A stretch of DNA of 64,000 nucleotides from a virus. The translations under genes and the position numbers were made by a program. Shown here piece after piece: positions 1-5,842 of this stretch. A model generated the notes under the pieces. That model worked only from the letters and a program-made list of their open reading frames with translations, was not told the origin of the DNA and made no database searches. Location of the stretch: the IMG/VR virus record IMGVR_UViG_3300032307_000731, positions 1-64,000 of that record. One strand, written 5' to 3'. Within the stretch, counting starts at the first letter, position 1; each line of letters starts with the position of its first letter.

Positions 1-112
1 ACCTATCAAAGGTATTATGACACGTTACGCTAAGAAAATGGTTAACAACAGATTCTACGGACGTATCACAGTTGATGGTGTTAGAACATTCGACTTAAGA
101 GAATTGAGATAA
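1..112 (+). CDS. C-terminal end of an unidentified protein (partial)
   Basis: An open frame enters from the left edge and stops with TAA at 110-112, giving 36 residues that end in FYGRITVDGVRTFDLRELR. The tail is rich in Arg and has no family motif I recognise. It is followed at once by a rho-independent hairpin, so this is the last gene of a plus-strand unit. Most of the protein lies outside the window and no function is proposed. Confidence 0.6.
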   Translation, partial: PIKGIMTRYAKKMVNNRFYGRITVDGVRTFDLRELR

Positions 113-132
113 TCAATATCTTATGATATACC

Positions 133-167
133 AAAAAGAGGACAAATATTTGTCCTCTTTTTTTTTT
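133..167 (+). terminator. Rho-independent terminator after the first gene
   Basis: The inverted repeat AAAGAGGACAA / TTGTCCTCTTT is followed by a run of about ten T. It lies 20 bases after the stop at 112 and separates that gene from the next plus-strand gene, whose promoter-like motif follows at once. Confidence 0.85.
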
Positions 168-172
168 CTAAG

Positions 173-180
173 TATTTATA
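173..180 (+). promoter_or_regulatory. Candidate late promoter motif TATTTATA
   Basis: TATTTATA sits between the terminator and the ATG at 195, ending 14 bases before it. Its place directly after a terminator makes a promoter role the simplest reading. Confidence 0.5.
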
Positions 181-194
181 GTAAAACAATAGAA

Positions 195-1301
195 ATGATT
201 AAACAAAATTGGAATATAAATGAGGATGAAAAAAATAGAATTTTAAATCTTCATGAGAGTGCAACTAAAAGATTGTACTTATCAGAACAAGAAAACGAAG
301 AAGTAATAGATGATTCTTATTATCAAATAGTTAATACTCCACTATATTTTAAAATTAACGAAGGTTACTTATATTGTTCAGTATGGGATGATAGAAAAAA
401 TAAAGAGGCGACTCCTTGGACTTATATAGGTGGTGATTTATATAATTTTAAAGTTAATTATAAATCAGGTGAGTTAATTTCCGATAAAGGTTGGGATTTA
501 AATTTTAAAATTACTGACGATAATTGGAATGAAATTGGTGCAACTTCGTTATCCTCACAAGGTGTTAGACCTATGCAATATAATAATGTTGAATATAAAC
601 TTATTGCTATGTCACCCCCTTTCTCTGACAAAAGACTTCCACATGCACTTGACAAAACAAAAGTTGGGGCTCCAACAGTTTATACTGCGAAAATAGTAGC
701 GATGGATATAACTTTATTAAAAGGTAGGTATGAAGAATCTGAAGATGATACAATATCACCAGTAATGTATGTTAAAAAAGGTAATAAAGGAATTTTAATA
801 CAATTGTTTCCTGGGGTTAGTGCTAAATATTTTTCAAATAAACCTACACCTGAAACACCTGAAGACAGACCTGAAGATATACCATTTGAATTAAATATTG
901 AAAGTCCATTTAAATTTAATGAAACTAATTTAACAGATGAGGCTGAACAAGAATTTAAAGATTTTATCAAATCAATTAAAACTAATTATTCTGATGCTAC
1001 AGGAGATGTAGAAGTAATATCATCAGCATCTATTGATGAAGACCCTGAAGGTAAACTTAAAACAGGTCAAAAAAGAAAAGATTATAATATGGATTTATCT
1101 AAAAAAAGAGCAGAAACAATTGCTTTACTTCTTAAAAATAGTTTACCGGGAATTAAATTAAATTTTATACCTAAAGGTATTGGAGAAACTGACCAATTTG
1201 CTAAGGGTAAAAAATGGCCTGACGTAACAGATGAAAATCAAACGGCACCTAATAGAAGATTAATAATTAAACTTCCTCAAATAATGAAAAAAGGGTCTTA
1301 A
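195..1301 (+). CDS. OmpA-like domain protein with shared N-terminal module
   Basis: The protein has 368 residues. The start at 195 is preferred over the upstream in-frame ATG at 123 because 123 lies before the terminator hairpin, and because residues from 195 align with the start of the gene at 1797 (MIKQ-WNINEDEKNRIL...). The middle is unrecognised. Residues about 245-368 resemble the OmpA/MotB peptidoglycan-associated domain: a segment LSKKRAETIALLLKN, then GIGETD, then NRRLIIKL near the end. There is no signal peptide or membrane segment, unlike cellular OmpA proteins. This could fit a virion or internal head protein that meets the cell wall, but that is inference. Confidence 0.7.
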   Translation: MIKQNWNINEDEKNRILNLHESATKRLYLSEQENEEVIDDSYYQIVNTPLYFKINEGYLYCSVWDDRKNKEATPWTYIGGDLYNFKVNYKSGELISDKGWDLNFKITDDNWNEIGATSLSSQGVRPMQYNNVEYKLIAMSPPFSDKRLPHALDKTKVGAPTVYTAKIVAMDITLLKGRYEESEDDTISPVMYVKKGNKGILIQLFPGVSAKYFSNKPTPETPEDRPEDIPFELNIESPFKFNETNLTDEAEQEFKDFIKSIKTNYSDATGDVEVISSASIDEDPEGKLKTGQKRKDYNMDLSKKRAETIALLLKNSLPGIKLNFIPKGIGETDQFAKGKKWPDVTDENQTAPNRRLIIKLPQIMKKGS

Positions 1302-1313
1302 AGACCCTTTTTT
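1287..1313. terminator. Bidirectional terminator between convergent genes
   Basis: AAAAAAGGGTCTT / AAGACCCTTTTTTTT forms a hairpin with A-rich and T-rich flanks. It overlaps the 3' end of the gene ending at 1301 and can serve the minus-strand gene ending at 1317 too. Confidence 0.85.
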
Positions 1314-1316
1314 TTA

Positions 1317-1706
1317 TTAAAATACCTTAATATTAATAATTTTACTGTCAGTATAATTATCAAAACAATAAACCATAACATATTTGTTAGGTTTTGGTAT
1401 TTTTTTTACGTGAGGAATTGATTCCATAGTGACAACACCTGTTTTCTTATCTAATGCATAAACATATGTTGTGTAAGAGTAGTTATCATGTAATTCTTGA
1501 CTTAATTCAAAATCGCCAAAAAATTTAACATAAACTAAATTAGAGATATCTAATTTGTAGGTATCCATTAATTGTTTAACTGAAATGGAATCACGTTTCC
1601 ACAAATCATTTAATTCATAATAGTTTCCCGCTTTTACGGCTTGAATTTGACCAAACGATAAATTTGAAATAAAAATAAAAAGAATGATGGTAATTAAGTT
1701 TTTCAT
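1317..1706 (-). CDS. Small secreted protein, likely a moron
   Basis: The protein has 129 residues and begins with a signal peptide: Lys near the start, a hydrophobic core (LITIILFIFIS) and an end NLSFGQ typical of Bacteroidota exported proteins. The mature part has no lipobox Cys and no family I recognise; it contains several Tyr and Lys residues and a DKKTGVV turn. It stands alone on the minus strand between plus-strand genes and has its own host-type promoter (1732-1763). Together these suggest a gene expressed in the infected cell that acts in the periplasm or at the surface, for example in exclusion or envelope change. The role is inferred only from signal peptide and context. Confidence 0.75.
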   Translation of the reverse strand: MKNLITIILFIFISNLSFGQIQAVKAGNYYELNDLWKRDSISVKQLMDTYKLDISNLVYVKFFGDFELSQELHDNYSYTTYVYALDKKTGVVTMESIPHVKKIPKPNKYVMVYCFDNYTDSKIINIKVF

Positions 1707-1731
1707 ATGTGTAGATGTTTTAATATTTGTA

Positions 1732-1763
1732 CAAATATAAATATTTTTTAATTACCTACAAAA
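1732..1763 (-). promoter_or_regulatory. Host-type (Bacteroidota sigma-A) promoter
   Basis: On the minus strand the sequence reads TTTTG, then 19 bases from the TTTG to TATATTTG, matching the Bacteroidota -33 TTTG and -7 TAnnTTTG consensus. The -7 box (1732-1739) lies 25 bases upstream of the start codon at 1706. Confidence 0.75.
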
Positions 1764-1774
1764 TTTTTTGGGTA

Positions 1775-1781
1775 TATTTAT
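1775..1781 (+). promoter_or_regulatory. Candidate late promoter motif TATTTAT
   Basis: TATTTAT ends 15 bases before the ATG at 1797. The spacing matches that at 195 and 4513. Confidence 0.5.
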
Positions 1782-1796
1782 TATAAAATAGTTAAA

Positions 1797-2969
1797 ATGA
1801 TTAAACAAACATGGAATATAAATGAGGATGAAAAAAATAGGATATTAAATCTTCATGAATCCGCGACAAATAGACAATACTTAACTTTAGAACAGGCTGT
1901 ACAACCAATTGTAACTAAAACAACTACATCATCCGCTAATACGGTATTTCCAACACAAAACATTGGAAATCAATTTAAATTTGGTGAATATCAATCTGAT
2001 GTTGTTAAAAATTCTATTGAGGCTTTAAAACCTAAAATTGAAGAATTTATTAAAAAAAGTGGTGGTAACGAATTTATTGTAAATATTAGTGCGGGGGAAT
2101 CAAATGTGACAAATCCAAAAGGGTTTGAAACAAAAGGAAGTTTAGCTTTGGCAAGAGCCAATTCGGTTAAACAATATTTTCAAGAAATATTTCCTGAGTT
2201 AATTGAAAACGGTACTTTAATTATTGAAGGACCTAAGGATGTTAGCCAAGTTGTTTCAGGTAAAACACCATATGATAAAACTAAAGGTGACAGTAAAAAT
2301 CCTGAATTAATTAAATTATACAAACAGGAACAATTTGTTAATTTCGATATTAAAGGAACTGGAGAGGTTAGAGATTCGGATTCCCAAAATATTTGTCAAT
2401 GGCCCGGTAGAAAAATAAACGCAGGACAAGGTGAAGAAAGGTATGATTATGTGTTAACCAATGAAAAATTATTTGGTAAAGGTGTTATAACTTTTGATAC
2501 CGGAAGTATTCCTGATAGATTAATTGTTACTAATAAAAATAATGTAATAACTCAAGACACCGGATATGTTACAACACGTGCTCATGTATATAGAAATTTT
2601 AAATGGGTTCCATTATATGTTTACCAATTAACACTTATTAATTTAAAAAATAATGTATCGGTTAGTGGTAGTAAAATTATTAAAATAACTGCCAATAGTT
2701 ATGAAGAATTATTTAAACAACTTTTAATAGACCCAACAAAAAGTTTTGGTGGAGGAAATGATGAAGTTGGAGACCCATTAGACGACCTTAAACGTTTATG
2801 TGAACAAGGTGTTAAAGAATTTGTTGTTTATACGCAACAAACAAGTCCTGTGACTTTAAATTTTAATGGACCTTCTGGAGAATCAGGACTTAAAGTTTAT
2901 TCACCAATTGGAACATATAAGATTAAAACCGGATATAGTGTTACCGCAAACTGTAATAAAACTATTTAA
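1797..2969 (+). CDS. OmpA-like domain protein with shared N-terminal module
   Basis: The protein has 390 residues. The first 27 residues are nearly identical to those of the gene at 195 (MIKQ-WNINEDEKNRIL, then HESAT and a Tyr-Leu), while the rest differs. Residues about 55-190 look like a diverged OmpA-type domain: FKFGEYQSDVV, a helix, then LALARANSVKQYFQE and a late FVNFDIKGTGEV strand. The C-terminal half is unrecognised. There is no signal peptide. The two genes flank the host-promoted gene at 1317. The 3' end overlaps the convergent gene at 2966 by 4 bases, with no terminator between them. The role is unknown; a virion location is a guess. Confidence 0.65.
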   Translation: MIKQTWNINEDEKNRILNLHESATNRQYLTLEQAVQPIVTKTTTSSANTVFPTQNIGNQFKFGEYQSDVVKNSIEALKPKIEEFIKKSGGNEFIVNISAGESNVTNPKGFETKGSLALARANSVKQYFQEIFPELIENGTLIIEGPKDVSQVVSGKTPYDKTKGDSKNPELIKLYKQEQFVNFDIKGTGEVRDSDSQNICQWPGRKINAGQGEERYDYVLTNEKLFGKGVITFDTGSIPDRLIVTNKNNVITQDTGYVTTRAHVYRNFKWVPLYVYQLTLINLKNNVSVSGSKIIKITANSYEELFKQLLIDPTKSFGGGNDEVGDPLDDLKRLCEQGVKEFVVYTQQTSPVTLNFNGPSGESGLKVYSPIGTYKIKTGYSVTANCNKTI

Positions 2970-3238
2970 TAGTTGCCAAATATATTTCTTTTTGTTGGGT
3001 TTTTTTCTGTTTGAATAACTTTGTAGGTTAATTCATCGTTTTGATAATAGGCAATTGACGTGACTCTTAAATTAGGATAATCCTCAACAATAACTGAACC
3101 AACTTTTACTTTATAGACTTTAGATAATGAATCTAATAAGACATTGATATCCTTATCGATGTCTTTTGTTTTTGGTTTAGTTTGAGAAAATGTTAATGTT
3201 CCAACAAGTAATACTAAAGTAATAAATAATTTTTTCAT
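2966..3238 (-). CDS. Small secreted protein, likely a moron
   Basis: The protein has 90 residues: a signal peptide (LFITLVLLVGTLTFSQ) then a short mature part of about 70 residues with a KDIDKDINVLLDSLSKVY helix and a YYQNDELTYKVIQ strand. No family is recognised. Like the gene at 1317 it lies alone on the minus strand, is exported by its N-terminus, and has a host-type promoter with the same 19-base spacing (3256-3287). This points to an independent cargo gene acting in the host envelope. The exact function is unknown. Confidence 0.75.
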   Translation of the reverse strand: MKKLFITLVLLVGTLTFSQTKPKTKDIDKDINVLLDSLSKVYKVKVGSVIVEDYPNLRVTSIAYYQNDELTYKVIQTEKNPTKRNIFGNY

Positions 3239-3255
3239 AATTTATAAATTTTCTA

Positions 3256-3287
3256 CAAATATAAATAGTTTTTACTACACTGCAAAA
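3256..3287 (-). promoter_or_regulatory. Host-type (Bacteroidota sigma-A) promoter
   Basis: Read on the minus strand: TTTTG, then 19 bases from TTTG to TATATTTG. The -7 box (3256-3263) is 17 bases upstream of the start at 3238. The -7 box is identical to that of the gene at 1706. Confidence 0.75.
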
Positions 3288-3299
3288 TTTTTTCACATA

Positions 3300-3306
3300 T
3301 ATTTAT
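3300..3306 (+). promoter_or_regulatory. Candidate late promoter motif TATTTAT
   Basis: TATTTAT lies 104 bases before the ATG at 3411, the longest leader seen with this motif in the window. The leader contains a possible folded element (3327-3362). Confidence 0.4.
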
Positions 3307-3326
3307 TCATAGATTTTAGATTATTG

Positions 3327-3362
3327 GTCCCGAGTCATTTTGACTTTTGAGTATTCACGGAC
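3327..3362 (+). promoter_or_regulatory. Possible folded leader RNA
   Basis: GTCC (3327) can pair with GGAC (3359), enclosing an inner AGTC-ATTTT-GACT hairpin (3333-3345). It lies in the untranslated leader of the gene at 3411 and has no T tract, so it is not a terminator. It may affect translation or mRNA stability; the pairing is short and unproven. Confidence 0.25.
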
Positions 3363-3410
3363 ACGAAGGTATCAGTAACATAGTCATTAACTATTATAAA
3401 ATTAAGTAAA

Positions 3411-4193
3411 ATGAATTACACAACTGCGGTGAGCAAACCAAATGCTCACATCACAAAGAAAAAATCGCGTCTAAAAATCTACAACGGACACGTAGTCTTC
3501 ATGGAAGACCAAGACAATTTCGAATTCGAAATTCATAACCCAACAAGAAAAACAGTACTTTGTAAAATTAAATTGAACGGAGATTATATATCTCAAAGTG
3601 GTTTAGTTTTAAGACCGGGTGAAAGAATCTTTTTAGAGAGGTTTTTAGACACTAATAATAAATTTCAGTTCAGTACCTACTCTGTTAATAATACTTCCGA
3701 AAATCAATCGGCAATATCGTTAAACGGGGATGTTAGGGTAGAGTTCTATGATGAAAAGATTGTTCACACAAATAATCTTAATCTAAACCATTCCGGTACA
3801 TATCGTCCATGGGCGAATAATGTATTGTGTGGAAATTTAAATCACACAGGTGGGTATGTTCCAACAACATTTACAACTAATTCCTCAAGTTTGATTGGAG
3901 GTTCAAATGCATACTATACTAACACATCATCAGTTGATTTGAGTATACCTCGTACTCGTAGTAAAAAATCAATTGAAACAGGTAGAGTTGAGAAAGGTGA
4001 AAAATCTAACCAAAATTTTCAAAACTCATATGAGGAATTTAATTCTTATACTTCTCATCAGATATTGTATAAGATACAACCACTAACAACTAAAAATAAA
4101 ACATCTCAGGATATCAGACAATATTGTACTGAGTGTGGGACTAAAACAAAATCAAACTTTAAGTTTTGTCCGTCTTGTGGTAATAAATTATAA
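3411..4193 (+). CDS. Probable virion protein with C-terminal zinc ribbon
   Basis: The protein has 260 residues. Residues about 20-105 form a beta-rich domain (FEFEIHNPTRKTVLCKIKLN, then LVLRPGERIFLERFLD and KFQFSTY) of a kind I have seen in large phage and giant virus proteins, probably a jelly-roll-like structural domain. The middle (110-230) is Asn/Ser/Thr-rich and looks disordered. The last 25 residues are a zinc ribbon with two CxxC pairs (YCTECG and FCPSCGNKL). A decoration or fibre role is plausible but not shown. Confidence 0.6.
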   Translation: MNYTTAVSKPNAHITKKKSRLKIYNGHVVFMEDQDNFEFEIHNPTRKTVLCKIKLNGDYISQSGLVLRPGERIFLERFLDTNNKFQFSTYSVNNTSENQSAISLNGDVRVEFYDEKIVHTNNLNLNHSGTYRPWANNVLCGNLNHTGGYVPTTFTTNSSSLIGGSNAYYTNTSSVDLSIPRTRSKKSIETGRVEKGEKSNQNFQNSYEEFNSYTSHQILYKIQPLTTKNKTSQDIRQYCTECGTKTKSNFKFCPSCGNKL

Positions 4194-4199
4194 AAACAG

Positions 4200-4229
4200 A
4201 AAAAGGTCCCGTGAGACCTTTTTTTTTTA
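4200..4229. terminator. Bidirectional terminator
   Basis: AAAAAGGTC-CCGTGA-GACCTTTTT followed by more T forms a strong hairpin between the convergent genes ending at 4193 and 4227. Confidence 0.85.
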
Positions 4230-4475
4230 TTCTGTTGTTTCGGATTCGTTGGGATTATCTGATATTACCTTATGTAATATTCTTAATGACTTTGAAACCA
4301 ATTCTGTTTCTTGCATTGTAAATAATCTAGTTTTGTGAACATAATGTAATGCTTCGGTTAAAAGGTAAAAAGATTGTGCGATTGTCATTTCATCCGTTAA
4401 TTTATCTACATCATCAGGTGAATTGTACCCCACACTATCAAATAATAATCCAATTGGTTGTCTTTCGTGTTCCAT
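4227..4475 (-). CDS. Hypothetical acidic protein
   Basis: The protein has 82 residues, is acidic and probably all helical (EMTIAQSFYLLTEALHYVHKTR, then ELVSKSLRILHKVI). It has no signal peptide, membrane segment or known motif. It is convergent with the gene at 3411 and divergent from the gene at 4513. No TAnnTTTG promoter is visible upstream, unlike the other isolated minus-strand genes here. Function unknown. Confidence 0.65.
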   Translation of the reverse strand: MEHERQPIGLLFDSVGYNSPDDVDKLTDEMTIAQSFYLLTEALHYVHKTRLFTMQETELVSKSLRILHKVISDNPNESETTE

Positions 4476-4490
4476 TATTGTTAAATTGTA

Positions 4491-4497
4491 TATTTAT
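4491..4497 (+). promoter_or_regulatory. Candidate late promoter motif TATTTAT
   Basis: TATTTAT ends 15 bases before the ATG at 4513, in the divergent intergenic space between the genes at 4475 and 4513. Confidence 0.5.
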
Positions 4498-4512
4498 TAA
4501 TAAGTTAAATAT

Positions 4513-5199
4513 ATGAAAAAGAATAAGATTAGTGAAGCAACCGGTTCCGGAAATGCAGGTTCAATTAAAGTTCCAATAGTGTTGGCGCCCCAAATTTGGG
4601 GGAAAAATCAATTAGGTCCATTTACTGATAGTGTTTATCATTATTCAAACGCCGAATTAGCGTATGAAGAGGCCGATGGTGATTTTAAAGAATCACCACA
4701 AAAAAGAAAAGAAATTGAAGATAGAACAATAAAAACCTCAAAAATGTTAATGAAGCAAAAACAATCTTATCAGGGACAAAATGATGAGGAAGGTTCTGCA
4801 ATTAACCCCACCTTAGATGGTAAACCTATTAAAGAAGATTTATTAAGAGAGGATTTAGCGGTTTGGTTTGGTACTAAGAAAAAACCTAAGGGGTCTAAGC
4901 AACCAAAAGGTCCTTGGGTTAATATTTGTCGTAAAGTTGACGGAAAACATCCTCCATGTGGTCGGCCTGATGCGAGTCCAAAAAGTTATCCAAAATGTCG
5001 AGCAGCAGGAGTCGCGGGGAAAATGAGTGATAGTGAAAAAAAATCTGCTTGTTCACAAAAACGTAGAGAGGAAAAGAAAGACCCTAAAATTGGTAAAGGT
5101 AATAAACCAACAATGGTTAGTTATAAACCAAAAAAACCTCAAAACGAATCGTTAAGAGGTTTGATTATCAAAATAATTAAAGAACAATATAAAAATTAA
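4513..5199 (+). CDS. Cysteine-containing phage protein with C-terminal amphipathic tag
   Basis: The protein has 228 residues. The N-terminal part (SEATGSGNAGS, then VYHYSNAELAYEEADGDF) looks processed or extended. Residues about 113-190 carry a domain with CGRPDASPKSYPKCR and a basic SACSQKRREEKK segment, similar to the DUF5872-type domains common in marine T4-like phages and giant viruses. The last residues (SLRGLIIKIIKEQYKN) form an amphipathic helix like the terminal tags of other small proteins in this window. Function is unknown; an internal virion protein is possible. Confidence 0.6.
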   Translation: MKKNKISEATGSGNAGSIKVPIVLAPQIWGKNQLGPFTDSVYHYSNAELAYEEADGDFKESPQKRKEIEDRTIKTSKMLMKQKQSYQGQNDEEGSAINPTLDGKPIKEDLLREDLAVWFGTKKKPKGSKQPKGPWVNICRKVDGKHPPCGRPDASPKSYPKCRAAGVAGKMSDSEKKSACSQKRREEKKDPKIGKGNKPTMVSYKPKKPQNESLRGLIIKIIKEQYKN

Positions 5200-5200
5200 A

Positions 5201-5611
5201 TTAGGATAGTCTTTCAAGTATTGTGGTTAACGAATGTTTAATTTGACTTTTAATCTCAGTTTCAAATTCTAATCGTAAAGATTCTACTTTATTATCAAAC
5301 ATATTGTTTAACTTATCTGAAATAATTTGAGTTAAGTTAACATCATAATTATAAATGTGGTTAGTGATGTTTATTCTATTATTGGATAAAACAATAAACA
5401 CACCTAAAGAATCGTTTTTAATATATCTTTTTTGAGACAATGGAGCAATTAAAAAAGTCGAATCCGGATGTGAAATTAATTTTCTACAAATAGCGGAAGA
5501 TTTAATTTCATTCGCATCAACAGACGACATATTCGTTCTTGATATACTTTTAAATTTTAAGTAAATTCTTAGTCCTAATCTTTTAAATAATCTTTTAAAA
5601 TATCTTCTCAT
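5201..5611 (-). CDS. Basic N-terminus small protein, likely a moron
   Basis: The protein has 136 residues from the ATG at 5611. This start is chosen over the upstream in-frame ATG at 5767 because a host-type promoter lies between them (5637-5667). The first 25 residues are strongly basic (MRRYFKRLFKRLGLRIYLKF), which suggests binding to membrane or nucleic acid. The rest has beta strands (GVFIVLSNNRINITNH) and a helical C-terminus (KVESLRLEFETEIKSQIKHSL). No family is recognised. With the genes at 1317 and 2966 it forms a set of three isolated minus-strand genes with the same promoter type. Confidence 0.7.
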   Translation of the reverse strand: MRRYFKRLFKRLGLRIYLKFKSISRTNMSSVDANEIKSSAICRKLISHPDSTFLIAPLSQKRYIKNDSLGVFIVLSNNRINITNHIYNYDVNLTQIISDKLNNMFDNKVESLRLEFETEIKSQIKHSLTTILERLS

Positions 5612-5636
5612 TTGTTTAGTTTTTTTTTTAACACTA

Positions 5637-5667
5637 CAAAGATAATTATATTTTCGAGAATACCAAA
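5637..5667 (-). promoter_or_regulatory. Host-type (Bacteroidota sigma-A) promoter
   Basis: Read on the minus strand: TTTTGG, then 19 bases from TTTG to TATCTTTG. The -7 box (5637-5644) lies 25 bases upstream of the start at 5611. This promoter decides the choice of start for the gene. Confidence 0.75.
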
Positions 5668-5782
5668 ACATAATAAAAAAATAATAATTTATTTTACTTT
5701 TTACACCTTTTGGGTTATACTTATCAAAGTAAAATAATGACAATGAATAACGTATATAGTTACACATTTAACGAGAAATAAC

Positions 5783-5818
5783 AAAAGTCCCTAGGCGAAT
5801 CGTCTTTGGGACTTTTTT
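5783..5818 (+). terminator. Terminator or attenuator hairpin in the receptor leader
   Basis: AAAAGTCCC / GGGACTTTTTT with an inner GGCG-AAT-CGTC helix forms a long hairpin with a T tract. No plus-strand gene ends just upstream (the nearest ends at 5199), and the hairpin lies 25 bases before the TonB-dependent receptor start. It either blocks read-through into the receptor gene, acts as an attenuator, or ends a short RNA. Confidence 0.7.
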
Positions 5819-5842
5819 ATTATAAACCAAAAATAAATTTAA

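Noticed and set aside
123-194. An upstream ATG at 123 as the start of the first OmpA-like gene
   Set aside because: It would place the terminator hairpin inside the gene and add a poly-Phe segment; the start at 195 matches the paralogue at 1797.
4135-4338. A plus-strand open frame overlapping the zinc-ribbon gene end
   Set aside because: It lies out of frame across the terminator and on top of the gene at 4227, with no start signal.
5612-5767. An upstream ATG at 5767 for the minus-strand gene ending at 5201
   Set aside because: A host-type promoter lies between 5767 and 5611, so translation most likely begins at 5611.
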